A DNA stretch of 64,000 nt from Sialis fuliginosa. Lineage: Eukaryota > Arthropoda > Insecta > Megaloptera > Sialidae. Made by a program: the position numbers and the translations under genes. Positions 12,301 through 23,216 of this stretch are shown here, piece by piece (the first letter of the stretch is position 1; the number at the start of each line of letters is the position of its first letter). The stretch is taken from positions 19,666,267 to 19,730,266 of the forward strand of contig OY540809.1 of assembly GCA_961205875.1 (NCBI GenBank). The letters run 5' to 3'. Under the pieces are notes generated by a model. That model worked only from the letters and a program-made list of their open reading frames with translations, was not told the origin of the DNA and ran no database searches.

Positions 12301-13601
12301 TTGCTATGGCAAAGATAAGCGTGCATATCGACAACATTCTCACGCGATTGTACTTGTCGGCCATTACACCCAGGAAAATACCGACTACGGTGAACACTGC
12401 GATGAAACTGGGTCCAGCGAGGACCTGGTAATCTATACCCAGTCCGTTGTAGTTCCATTCACAGTACCGGGTACCGTTCAGAGTGTATGTCTCGCATCTA
12501 AAAATAAAATTAATTTTATTATTATTAAGAATTACAAAATAATTAATTTTTAAATTAACTATTTAGAATTAAAAAATACACTAGATATTATTAAGAAATC
12601 CGAAAGATATTTAAACTAGTCAGATCAAATTCAAATTACTATGTATTAATTTTTCAACTACAATATCATTTGAATAAAAAAATTATATTTTGATAATTAG
12701 CTCCTTGACACGTAAAAAATGAAGATTGACATATTATTTTTAATATATCTAATTAGTAATTATTTTATATGAGTTATAGGAAATTGATTTGACTTTATTT
12801 CTAGTTGCCATATTGTGCATCTCTCTCTTTTACCGTTTATTGCAAAATTCGAATATGTAAAATAAACAAAGAATTTGCAGCCATGAAAATGTTTGTTAGC
12901 TAATATCTCGAAAACAACAGCTCTAAATAATGTTGACATTTGCTGTTTTGTTCGGCCGAGTCTCGTACTCGTACTTGTACACATTCATCCATCTTTCTCT
13001 TATACATCTACTCATCGCTCTCTCACGCATACGGCACACTCTCCTTAGCGTTTCATCTTTAAAAACGTGTCGAATATTAAAATCTGTCAAGTCATTTCAA
13101 TTTACTAGTCTCGCTAAAGAAGTAGAATTTTGTGTCCGTTTTACAAATATTCAAACAAAAAAATTAAAGATGTACTAATCCATTAATCTTAGTTTTATTT
13201 AACCCCACTGGCACGTATTCACGTCAATCACTCGACTGTGCATTCCGACACAGTCACACTCATTTTTTTTATTTTTGATATATCTCTAAAATATGGAAAA
13301 TATATAAGATTTAAAAAAAGGAGACGGTGTTTGGCGACTATACCTTTTATAGAAATAGATATAGCAATACTTACACATCGCTGTTATTGGCGACCTCGCA
13401 TCTTATCGGCAAGTCTGTCAACTTCAGAACAGTCGAATTCAGTTGGCACGATATGTCTCCGTAGTGTAGATCTATGGCAGTTGCTTTTGACGTGACCCCG
13501 ATGAGGTAGTGGCCCAGTTCACCTACTATATATCCTATGGAGACGATGGCCAACACGTATGAAGGGTACAGGAACGCTAGCTTCTCGGATAAGGAGATCA
13601 T
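6373..13601 (-). CDS. MFS transporter, spinster-like, seven coding exons
   Basis: Coding exons (minus strand): 13601-13375, 12497-12234, 11435-11273, 10616-10409, 8107-7829, 7013-6816, 6554-6373. All introns are GT-AG and all phases join, giving 1521 nt and 506 aa. Hydrophobic segments fit a 12-helix transporter. Motif A is seen as GVMADKYNR (119-127), repeated in the second half as GGVVSDKF (328-335). RMILAAGEA (158-166) resembles the R…GEA signature of spinster-type transporters. The loop after helix 1 (about 37-100) holds Cys52, 68, 77 and 88 and sequons at Asn55, 72 and 83, suggesting a disulfide-bonded, glycosylated outer loop. The tail after about residue 460 is soluble. The family moves small molecules (lipids in the case of spinsters) by coupled transport; the substrate here is unknown. 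Other MFS subfamilies cannot be excluded. Introns carry repeat fragments, but no exon is broken. Confidence 0.93.
7557..7735. repeat. Hairpin MITE in an intron of the MFS gene
   Basis: Imperfect inverted repeats of about 60 bp, GGTTTTTGATCTGTAGAAAC… and its complement, carry internal AGATCT-type repeats around a short AT loop. It lies in the intron between coding exons 5 and 6, well away from the splice sites. On transcription it would fold into a long hairpin. Confidence 0.7.
8300..8490 (-). repeat. Two fragments of the TGCTTCCTCG repeat family in an MFS intron
   Basis: The reverse complement of the family's left end (about 8300-8380, including TTTAGCACGAGGAGGCAC) is followed by an internal segment of a second copy (about 8385-8490, TTTAGATTTAGATTGAAATTG). 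The order shows two truncated copies in tandem. Confidence 0.65.
9396..9465. repeat. Fragment of the 'aacgtttcgt' hairpin family in an MFS intron
   Basis: The segment aagccgcgtc…atcgaccaacgtttcgt…tgcagtg.acatctt matches one arm of the larger hairpin at 20264-20515. Only one arm is present. Confidence 0.7.
10080..10330. repeat. Dispersed repeat, unoccupied counterpart of the hAT site at 43.5 kb
   Basis: The segment taaatttacttcc…attgggctatagatgctg…tttagggacat is paralogous to 43390-43505 plus 44047 onward. This copy is intact where the other carries a hAT-like element, so it serves as an empty site. It sits in the MFS intron between coding exons 4 and 5. Confidence 0.65.
11001..11216 (-). mobile_element. 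Mariner-like MITE fragment in an MFS intron
   Basis: The right part of the AGGTACTGGCACCAG family, ending CTGGTACCAGTACCT. The left part is lost where it meets another repeat tail (…ccgggacgagtccgctagtg, ending near 11000). It lies between coding exons 3 and 4. Confidence 0.7.
11594..12075 (+). mobile_element. TGCTTCCTCG-family repeat in an MFS intron
   Basis: Partial copy: it starts at cacagtgcttcttcg, contains the family's 'gattcagtaattcatgagctatgcgtgtgacaagg' block and GACAGACAGACAG run, and ends at gaaatcggggagcaattt. It is truncated before the usual gcgaggaagca end. Short open frames in this interval belong to the repeat. Confidence 0.65.
12955..13135. repeat. Dispersed repeat in the first MFS intron
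   Basis: The segment cattcatccatctttctct…ccttagcgtttcatcttt…ctagtctcgctaaa recurs in reverse complement at about 53178-53275. Nothing shows its class. Confidence 0.55.
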
Positions 13602-13614
13602 TTTGACTTATTAT
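13602..13614 (-). other. 5' UTR segment of the MFS gene after an intron acceptor
   Basis: Just upstream of the transporter ATG, the minus strand reads TTTGTTACAG then ATAATAAGTCAAAATG. The pyrimidine-rich stretch and AG form a plausible 3' splice site at 13615-13616. This implies at least one untranslated exon farther upstream, at higher coordinates. Confidence 0.5.
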
Positions 13615-13616
13615 CT

Positions 13617-16467
13617 GTAACAAAGATATTATTATTGTATATACAATATACTAGCGCATTCTGTAAAATCAAACAATGTTTTCAATTTTGTGCCGGATTA
13701 ACCATGTAGCAGTTATTGGATTTACTATCTACCGTCCAATGATTGATACGAGGTGTCCAAATCTACAGAAATTAATAATTTAATTTTAGGGTTTCCAATC
13801 TCGATTTGATTTAGTCGAAAAATCGATTTTTAAAGTTCCGATATTTGATTTTTTGATTCGAATTTTCTAAATTTGCCCACATTAAACGCTCCGAGTGACA
13901 CCCGTCTCATTTGTTAATAAAATAAAGCCTAATTACCTTTTTTTTTTGGTTATTTAAAGCTTCCAAGGGGTAAAATGTCTAATAAATTCAATCAGTTGAC
14001 TTTTTTTATCATTGTCAAGTCTATAAGGGGTGATAACAGTCCAATTTATTTTAAAAAATAGAGAGATATTTTTTCTGTCGTTAAAAATTAATAGAGGGGG
14101 ACACTCGCCTAATAAAATAATAAATCCTATTGACAGATCCATGGCAACTTTTTTCAATATTTAAATAAAATTTTGTATGAACATATTGCACACCCCAAGC
14201 AAGCTCTGCTTGGAAATGTGTTCTATCCTCGTCTTAAAATTTTTTTTGTATGAAAATTATTAAAATGAGCATTATATATTAAATTTCTTCAGTAACCCAC
14301 TTAAACGTTTACATTTTCTGAAAGAGAGCATTACAATTATTTACATAGTTTAATATCGATTGGTTTTAATTTTCTGTTATAAAACTATGTATAATTAAAG
14401 TTCAATTTGTCGATTTCACCCCATTTTTAAGTGATGGCAACACACTACAGGTCGCAAAACGAGGTTCACAAAAAATCCGCTAAGAAGCGCCACAGTAATT
14501 GTATTTTAATTATTTTATTCAAAGATGTGACTTTTTTTACAAATTACAATGATTGCATGTTTATCTTAAGTTCTGTTTCATTACGTTACATCTTTAATCA
14601 AGATAAAATTTGGTAAGTTTGCATTAAAAAATGTGGAGTATATTTATTTATATCTGTGACAAATAATTGAAATTTTGCTTATTGATATTGAATATTACTT
14701 ATTTAATTCTGAAAAATTTTAACATTACTTTTTTCAGTATTTGTATTTATTTATTCTTTTGTGATGGATCAATGTAAGAAAATATATACTACTGAGCTGT
14801 CGGACTATAAGACCAAGCCAACCGACAACTTTGTGAAGAAAAGAAAATATAGTTATTAAGTGAGGTTTTGTCATTTATTTATTGTTATCAAATGTACTTA
14901 CTTACTTATTTAGTACTTACATAATCACTATTATTACTTTTACTAGTAATATCCATTGTGAACAAAAAATATGAATTAAAGATATGAAAATAACCCCGAT
15001 TTTTTATAAACATCTTTTAAAAAAGTTCACAACCATATTAATTAATACATTTTAAAAATTTTAAGTAGTGTGCATTTTATGGCCAAGCCATGCTATTTAC
15101 CTTTATTTTTATACGAAAACGATTTTTTCTATTCAAATTAATTTTAAATATCAAACTTCCAACATAGAAACTTTAATATTGTATATAATATACATTATTA
15201 TATATATACAAACAAATATATGAACTACTTATTTCATGACACTACCTTAATTCATATAATGTAACACAGTAACACCTATATCTCAATTTTACTTGAATTT
15301 GTTTTTATTTATTATTTAATCGATGGTTACCAAGAAACATCGAAGCACAATTTATTTTTTAATTGAATTATAATAAACGATATTTTTGAAACCCATTAGT
15401 TTAATTAACTTTTCTTTACCCTTTCAACATCTATTAATAATTTTCTGCTTCAATATTCATCGACCTAATTTCTGTATTGACTTCTTTGTTCTTGTAAAAA
15501 TTGTTTTATTAAATTTTGACAGTGAAAATATTTTTAATTGGTATTAAAAATATGCGCGTATTTGGTGACATAGAACTTTTAAATTATAAATTTTAGTCTT
15601 AAAATATTTGTAATATAATCTTATTTTACATATTTAAATTTTATTTCATTTCGATAGATAATTTCGAACCTACAGCTCTTTGAATGAAAAACAATTGGGT
15701 TAATTTTTTTTAAATATCGAGAAAGTAATACAGATTTGACAGAATTAATAAACGAAAATTTGTGATTGCTATACGAAAGTACTACACCCCCCCTCCTTCC
15801 AATTAAAATTAATAATATAGAAAGTAAATAAAATGTTTATATTTATGTATTTTTAACCGAGTTCAAAAAAGGTATAGGTACTTAAATTCCACAATATTTT
15901 TTTTAAATGTTTATTTGAGCATAACTCCAACAAATATGCACTGATTTGGAAGATTTTTTTATTTGTTTGAAAGAATATACAGAATTTGACCATGGACTTC
16001 AAAGATATACGTTATTCAAAAAGGAAAAATAAAATCTATTTGAGAAAAAAAATACTTAAAAAAATACTGAAAAGTATATATTAATTAACTTTAAGAAGTT
16101 GGTGCCAAGCCAATAAAAAACTTAAAAAAAACAACTTAAAAAACTGTTACATTTAATTTATATACTTTTCAGTGTTTTTAGTCGTTTTATATAGTAAAAT
16201 TATTTGGAGGAAGCTTGTGCAAAATTATATATTGACCATCGACAAAGCTGTAGCTTTGAGGTAGATCTGATTGATATTCAAAAGCCATCGCCTACATAGA
16301 AAGCTTTTGAATCACCTTTATTCATGCGAACTATACTGTGGGTGGCTTTATTTAAGAAAACCGTTCACTTCAGTACATTTTAAATAGATTGCATTAAAAT
16401 TTCTATCAGCTTGTTTGTATTTTGTATTCAGCTGTCTCCTACAACGAATTTTCATAGTACGTACTTA
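13617..16467. other. AT-rich region, possible first intron, no gene seen
   Basis: Contains a dispersed repeat at about 14640-15110, paralogous to 23940-24220 (shared tggccaag.catgctattt). A copy of the 'ggtgccaagccaataaaa' family lies at about 15780-16190. Short frames here have no recognisable features. Confidence 0.5.
14787..14851. other. 65-bp insertion relative to a paralogous repeat
   Basis: Compared with the copy at about 24045, this copy has extra DNA bounded by a 10-bp direct repeat AGAAAATATA (14777-14786 and 14842-14851). The inserted stretch is less AT-rich than its surroundings and continues an open frame from the ATG at 14764, giving a 31-residue peptide I do not recognise. Confidence 0.5.
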
Positions 16468-17000
16468 AGGTACTGGCACCAGTCTTGGATCATACCCCAG
16501 TGTTGGACATTTGTTTAATTAAATGTACTAAATTATAAAAATATGTTGATATTTAATTACTGCCATTACTAGATATAAATCTATATATATTTAACTGTTT
16601 TACAGCGTGATTTGATAATAATTGCTCATTTTGTTTAAAAACAGTTGGCAATAATTTTCGCGGTTCTGCAAACTATCAAGAAAAATGTATTTTCTTATGT
16701 AGGTAAATGATTTACAAAATTATGTAAATGTTTTAAATTTTATGATTCTTATAACGTTTGTGTAGTAAGTAGTCCTAGTCATTTTGTAACATTTGGTTAG
16801 CGTTTATTACTGGTTTTACGTTGTTCATTACTGGAGAAAAAATCGTATACAAAATAATTAAAATAAAAAAATTATATTTGCTGATTTTAATAATTAAATT
16901 GATTTAATAAAGAGGTAGTTGCTTTATTAGTAACATGAGTTCATGAGAATTACAAGAAAAGTATACCTTGCTCTTGAAGTGTTCAAGACTGGTGGTATCT
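16468..17000 (-). mobile_element. Mariner-like MITE, complete
   Basis: Ends AGGTACTGGCACCAGTCTTGG and …AAGACTGGTGGTATCT, flanked by TA on both sides (16466-16467, 17001-17002). It has 533 bp with no coding frame. The TA duplication places it with the Tc1/mariner group. Confidence 0.82.
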
Positions 17001-17569
17001 TATATATGTATCCATACATATATAGATACAATATTGATTCTATCACAGCAAGAGTGGGTTAGTAATTATTATGTGCATAACACGTAATTAATAAACGGAA
17101 TAAATTGACACATTTGTATTAAAGTTTGTATTTCCTCAAATAGTTACTTATAATATAAGAAGTCAATAATACAATTTTTTAGCGTTATAAATATTTTTGA
17201 CGATAAAAAATGAAATCGTAGAAAATCGAAATTATCGAAAGCCTCCACGGGCCACGATATATTTTTTTTGGAAAAAACTCAATTATGTCTAATAAATCAG
17301 ATTTTTCTCTACAATTTGCTTTTTTTGTATCACTGTATGTCTATTTTTTACCGAGTTATTTGCTATTAAAGAAAAAATCACAAAATTAGCGTAAAATATT
17401 TCAAGTCGTGTGGGGATACAAATAAAAGTAAATTGAAGAGAAAAATCTGATCTACACAAGTCAGTCATTGGATTTATAATTAATATAGGGGAAATTTTAG
17501 TAGACAATTTTTAAATTGCCGCCAAATCTGTTGTTTTTTTACTAAAATACTTCCAGTATAGGTAATTTC

Positions 17570-17727
17570 TATTTCTATCGATTATCATCAAATTAAGCTA
17601 TTTTAGAGTTAAGTGTCTATAGATTATGACTCAGTAATGGCACTTAACAAATATTTTTAATTTAGTACATTTAATTTAACAAGAGTCTAAAATTGGGGGT
17701 ATGATCCAAGACTGGGCCAGTACCGTA
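17570..17727 (+). mobile_element. Mariner-like MITE fragment
   Basis: Right-end portion of the same family (atcatcaaattaagc…gatccaagactgggccagtac), opposite in orientation to the copy at 16468. It is truncated on the left. Confidence 0.6.
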
Positions 17728-17869
17728 TATTTTTTTTAAATATTAAAAAATAAATCCATGTAATTTTCTCTCATATTATTTTTAAATCAATAAAATTGTT
17801 TACAACCTCGGATGAAGGCATTTATATAGATACATAATTTACATAACAAAAGTCTGTTGTACATTATTT

Positions 17870-18060
17870 CTGCCTGAACGGGGAATTACGTAAGAGTACG
17901 GCCCTGTAAATGGCGGGACTCGAGGACAAGTGCCGTTCTCAATCAGTTATTGGTTCTGCACTTGACATTGAATCAACAAGACGGCCTTGGTACAACAATC
18001 TCCAACCAACTATGATACTTATATAGAACTGTTTCACAGTTGTGCGGGTTTTTGTCACAA
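17870..18060. other. GC-richer single-copy island
   Basis: This patch (cggccctgtaaatggcgggactcgagg…) contrasts with its AT-rich surroundings and matches nothing else in the window. On the minus strand a TATATAAG lies at its upstream side. No clear frame or splice donor is seen. It could be a regulatory element, a noncoding exon or a unique transposon fragment. Confidence 0.3.
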
Positions 18061-18219
18061 TATCTGTAAATGTTTGTGACATTATTTATTTGTTTACTTT
18101 CTAAGAATTTTTATATAATTGAGATTAAATTAAAACGTATATTGTGTAATAAAATAACGTTCATCTCAATCATGTCTGTCTGTCTGTGAACGCTCTCTAT
18201 AGCCAAAAAATTAAGAAAT

Positions 18220-18450
18220 AAAAATAAATCCGACTTAAAAAAAAACCCTAAAAACAATAAAAAGTATATTGACATTGGTTTTCTTTATTTTTTCATTTTT
18301 AAAAAGTTTTTTCCCTTTTGAGTGGGCTATATAAGAAGTCCATGATCAGATTATATCTATATCCAACTCGAGAGTATACTCTTACAAATAAAAAAAAATC
18401 ATTCAAATCGGTGTATATTTGTCGGAGTTATGCTTGAACATACATACATA
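18220..18450. repeat. Copy of the 'tttgagtgg…atatc' dispersed family
   Basis: Shares blocks with 15780-16190, 33540-33930 and 63440-63770: a poly-purine 'aaaaaatactgaaaagtatat' part, an 'agtggnctatat' part and 'aatcattcaaatcg…tttgtcggagt'. Class unknown. Confidence 0.55.
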
Positions 18451-18837
18451 AAAAAACATCTGCCAAGTAAATGCACAGGGTTTCCTCTTCTAAATTCACC
18501 AAAGGTAGTTATTTATTGATCAATTTAAATAAATCTCCATAATGGTTTCAGATAAATTGTCTGGCATTGGTTAACCATTTAATTTTTATACAATTTTACT
18601 AAAAAATATTAGTAGGAAATTGAGATAAATCTTTGTAAGAGAAAATGTATAACAAACGTTGTAGATATATATTATAGGAAATTGAATGTTCTACAAAAAA
18701 GATTCTATAAAATTTTCCCGTAATAGAAATGTGTTTGTCTTGACCTGAAACGGAAAGATCAATTTAAAATTTTGAAATTCTCATATTAGACCAATTACAA
18801 AGCTTCTCGTATCTTTGATATTGCGAGGAAGCAAAAT
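18447..18837 (+). mobile_element. TGCTTCCTCG-family repeat, shortened copy
   Basis: Starts acatctgccaagtaaatgca and ends cttcgatattgcgaggaagca. The middle is deleted compared with the 21202 copy. Confidence 0.7.
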
Positions 18838-19186
18838 ATTGATTAATATTTTTTTTAAATTGGTTAAAATGAAGTTCTAATATACTTTAGATTAGGGTTC
18901 CGTACCTCAAAATGAAAAACCACTTTGTTGTCCGTCTGTCTAACCGTCAAGACCCTTTTTCTCAGGAACGACTAAAGATATCAAGTAGAAATTAATATCA
19001 AATACTAAGATCTACAACCTCATCCTGTAGAAATTCAAGTTTCTAACTCAATGCAATAAAAAAATACTGAAAGTACTTCCTGTTGACCTAGAATCTTGAA
19101 ATTTGGCACGAAGGAAGGTCTCTACGTGGAATTATTACGTGACAAATCTGGTCCATTGTCTACGTAAATACATATATGTATAAGTC

Positions 19187-19791
19187 CAGAGACTTGAACC
19201 TGAACCCGAACCCGAACTCAAAACCCGTAGTTTTCATTAACCTGAACCCGAACCGAACCGCTATATCTCAAAGTCAACGAACCTGAATCTGAAACCGAAC
19301 CTTTTCATGGATAACCGGTAACCATATATTTTTAAAAGGTTCAATAAATTATTTCAATATTTTAATATTTTCCTCCAATAATTTTTAAAAGAGATTATAA
19401 AATGTACTAATACTGGAAATCTGTTTGAATTTTATGGTATGATGTGACTTATCAAGTCAACTACTTTAATTTATATATTTTTCACTTTCTTTTTTAATTC
19501 TATAACTGAATTACATTTCAATTTGCAAAAAAAAATCTTAAAAATAGAAACTTTAAAATTTATTTTTTTCCTTTTTTTCTAGCTATATTTTATGTTTTTT
19601 TCTTCTTCAGAAAATGTTTTATTTGTTAATTTTTTTCCGAACAAAATAATTTTTAGAAACTTGAACCTGAACCCTAAAAAAAATAACGGTTTTTGAACCC
19701 AAATAGTTTACAACATGTTGAACCCAAACCGAATTTATGTTTGAACCCGAACCGAACCCGAACCATAAATAAATACCGATTCAAGTCCCTG
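19187..19791. mobile_element. hAT-like element with CCGAACCC arrays
   Basis: Ends CAGAGACTTGAACC and …GATTCAAGTCCCTG are inverted copies with two or three mismatches. Clusters of CTGAACCCGAA-type motifs (19198-19320 and 19660-19770) sit near each end around an AT-rich core. Flanking TGTATAAG/TGTATAAC resembles an 8-bp duplication with one mismatch and a 2-bp offset, so the target duplication is not clean. Confidence 0.6.
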
Positions 19792-20263
19792 TGTATAACT
19801 ATTGTCAATAATTATGTTTTATATAACGTTACGGAACACTCAGGGCGCGAGTTCAACAAATATTCGGATATTATACTTATTCTATATTTACGAGTATGTT
19901 AATAACATCGATTCAAAGTTTGACCGTGTGAAGTAGCCCCTGTAAATATCGCCTTTGGGATGATATCATGTTTGAAGCAGTGCCACTATTTATACAATAC
20001 CTATAATTATCCAATCTTTGTAATATTTTTGATCCTAGGTTATAGAACAAAGGCGCCGAACTCAAATTGCTTTAAAATACGAGTATTTATAACAACAACA
20101 AAAAAGATATATTTATACAGAATCTTATAATTAATACAAGTTATTTATTAATTCTAGACACGTGTGTAGTGTATACGTAATGTGTAAACTACAAAAGAAT
20201 TATTGGTTTGTTTATATAAGGGTGTTTTAAAGTCCTTATATCATTAAAATAAAAATATTTAAT

Positions 20264-20515
20264 ATTGTTAGATAAGTCTTGAGGCTTCTGCGGTGATTTT
20301 GATATGGATTATGGGTGTAAGCCGCGTCAGTTTGGTCGTGTTATCGATCAACGTTTCGTCACACATTGCAGTGGACATCTTCAGGGGCCTTCTAAAAGTG
20401 AAAGTTCTTAGAAGAGCCCTGAAGATGTCCACTAAATGTATGACGAAACGTTGGTTGATAACACGACCAACCCGACACGGCTTACACCCAGAAGCCAAGA
20501 TCTTATTGTTAGATA
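20264..20515. repeat. Hairpin MITE with 'aacgtttcgt' arms
   Basis: Two arms of about 75-100 bp, gtgtaagccgcgtcagtttggtcg…gtggacatcttcagg and its complement, face each other around a loop near 20400. The overlapping short frames on both strands are mirror images of the same repeat. One arm fragment recurs at 9396. Confidence 0.8.
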
Positions 20516-21201
20516 AAATAGTAAAATAATTTAAATGTTTTTATTCTCGAGAGTAAACCCACATAAGAAATAACTGTTTTAGGGTTCTATTAAAAGCCCT
20601 AAGACCTACTTGCAAAAAAACATTCATCCCAATTGGCGATCCCGATCTTTGAACCATCCCCCTTTTACAATTGAATAAAAAAGTATTTTTTTACTTATAC
20701 CTCTTATTTTAAATAAATCACTAAAAATGTGATTTGAATCGATACAATCCAGCAGAACTATTAAGTAGATATAATAAATAAATTTAATTGTATAATCCTC
20801 TAATAAATAACATATCTGCGCCTATGATTGTGAAATAAAAAAAAACAATAATTGGTACCAGTTTTTTTTTGGTGATGTCAGTAATAGATTTATAAACGAT
20901 TTGAACTAATAATTTATTAAAAACAATTTATTAGAACTTGGGTCAAATAAACAATGTACAATAAGTACATATTCGTATACAGATGTTCCAATAAATATTT
21001 AGACTTTTTTGTTCGTTGTATTTTCAAGGCTGAATTAAGAAATATTATTGTGAAAGGTACAAAATTAATATCATTGTTTAAATCAGTATAAGTTACTTAT
21101 ATTATACAATTATTATTTATTAACTTTTTTCAAAATAACTTAAACAAAAAAATAACAGAATTTATAAATCAATTTTATTATTATAATTAAAAAAAAAAAC
21201 A

Positions 21202-21913
21202 TTTGCCAAGTAAATGAACAGTGCTTCCGCGTGCTAAATTCACCAAAGGTAGTTAACTAATTATTGAACAATTTTAATGAACACCGATAAAAAATTATCA
21301 TGAACTGAATTGGTTAACTATTTCATTTTTTTCGTATTTAATTTTTGAGAATATAAATCTGAATCTAATTTTTTGCTATGCAAACGTCAAAATGACATTT
21401 AATATGTCAAAGTAAATATAAATTAAAAAAAAACAAATTACGATTTTTTAAATCAAATTGAAATAAATCTTTGTAAGGGAATATTTTACAACAAATGTGG
21501 AGACCTATATTTTAAGAAATTGAATGCTCTACAAAAAAATCTATAAAACTTTTACGTAACATGTGTCGTTCTTAAGATATCTTGAAAATATAAATATTTT
21601 GGGATGTCAATCAACCCCCCTCTTTACATACGATTCTGAAATGGGGCCGTCCTCATGCCAAACCCAACAATGCAACCAAGTTTTATTAATATCGATTCAG
21701 TGGTTCATGAGTTATACGTGTGACAAGAATTCAGGGAACAGACAGACAGACACACAAACAAATAGACAGACAGACATACACGAAACGAAATGTGTTTGTC
21801 TTGACCTGAAACGGAATGATCAATTTAAATATTGAAATCGGAGAACAATTTTTTGTCTCATTTTAAAACGATCACAAAGCTTCTTGTATCTTCGATATTG
21901 CGAGGAAGCAAAA
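21202..21913 (+). mobile_element. TGCTTCCTCG-family repeat, longest intact copy
   Basis: Runs from acatttgccaagtaaatgaa to cgatattgcgaggaagca. Near the ends are inverted TGCTTCC.CG motifs. Inside are the 'caaccaagttttattaatatcg' block, the 'cagtggttcatgagttatacgtgtgac' block and a GACAGACAGACA run. The frame it contains (about 90 codons) has no protein features and recurs only where the repeat does. A non-autonomous DNA transposon is the best guess. Confidence 0.75.
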
Positions 21914-22325
21914 TATACTGTAATTTTCGATTTTCATCTATTAATATGTATAGATGTAGGCGTTCTTATAAAAGCAAAGTACGCATGTATTAAATAATAA
22001 TTATGTAAGCTATGTTATATAATACCTTAATTCGTAGAAATTGTAAGACGCTAATCCAAATCCAATAATTAAATGAATAATTACGTGCGGAAATTGTATA
22101 CATATAAATAAGACTGGATTATTATATCAAAGGAATGAACCTACATGAGTTTCTAAAACCCAAATTTTACCTTCGTATACTTATTTATTTATTTCTCCTT
22201 ACTCCATACATAATAAATATATTAATTATTTTGGTAAAAGCGTTGGGTTTTTATCAACTAATACATTATTATCATATTTAGTAGTTAATTATTTCAATGA
22301 AAAGACAGTGTAGTACCGACAAGAT

Positions 22326-22403
22326 CAGTGGCGTAAGCAGCATTTTTTCCGCTCTTCATAAATTTTTTTTTGGCCATCTGCCCCCACCCTGGTTACGCCA
22401 CTA
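22326..22403. mobile_element. Short hAT-like MITE, degraded
   Basis: Ends CAGTGGCGTAAGCAGC and …GGTTACGCCACTA are inverted copies of the CAGTGGCGTA end known from hAT elements. No flanking duplication is visible, so it is old or truncated. Confidence 0.55.
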
Positions 22404-22684
22404 TACTAGGAGATAAACGTCACAAATTACTGTATGTTTACGTACAGGCTGTTCCGTAAGTCAGAGATTTATTGTATTATTATTTACTTAATAAATTTTT
22501 TGGTTGTTATTTTTCCCTATATGTCGAAACTTTCGGGATACCTATATGGTAAGATATCATGAAAAATTCTATTTTTTTATGGAATTACATTTGTGAGGGT
22601 CCTTGAATCGAGTACGTATGTTTATCTGTCTGTCTGTGAATGCTATATTATGTGCATTACTGTGTGTTAAAAAATTAACATTCA

Positions 22685-23216
22685 CCGAAGGATTACCCTG
22701 TAGTTAAATTTTAAAAGGTGCAGCAATGGTGGGTTCAGTTTTCTATTTAAATAACACGGGGAAATGATTATTTAGTATTATATAGTAATTTTTTAAGGAC
22801 ACCATTTTGAAGATAAAATTCTCTATAAAGTGTCTATAAAGTCATGACCCTCAATTCAACGTATATCAAAAGTTACAGACATCCTATGTAATTTATTTGT
22901 TAAAATGAACGTCTAAATGGCTCTCACAACTAAACTATTGTTTTTATAAAAATAAGTTAAATGTTAATTTTATGGGAAGTTTAATTCTCTATAAAAATAG
23001 TCTAGAGAGGTATAAGTGTTAATGCAATAAGTTGAAACTAGAAAATAATTTTATTCTCTACAAAATGACGTCCTTAATTTTTTTTCACCATTATCATGCA
23101 TTAGTAATACCAACTTTAGTACTTAAAAATAATTTTTCAGTGTTATTTAAATTGAAAATAGGACCCCTACCCTTTTGTGGCACCTCTTAAAATTAAACTA
23201 CAGGGTAATCCTTCGG
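22685..23216. mobile_element. TIR element (CCGAAGGATTACCCTGTAG)
   Basis: Inverted ends CCGAAGGATTACCCTGTAGTT… extend with similarity for about 100 bp at each side. There is no coding frame. A related end (aaggataactccgtagtttaattttaagaggtgcc) recurs at about 61503. Confidence 0.75.

Noticed and set aside
12048-12553. Frames at 12048-12458 (-), 12225-12431 (+) and 12266-12553 (+)
   Set aside because: All overlap MFS coding exon 2 in wrong frames or antisense; the spliced frame is unambiguous.
6373-13601. Assignment of the transporter to the SLC17 (phosphate/sialin) family
   Set aside because: The R…GEA segment and motif A context look more like spinster proteins, and I do not see the SLC17 signatures; subfamily remains open.
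19187-19791. Clean 8-bp duplication for the CCGAACCC-array element
   Set aside because: TGTATAAG and TGTATAAC differ at one base and the left copy is 2 bp away from the apparent end, so I did not count it with the confirmed cases.
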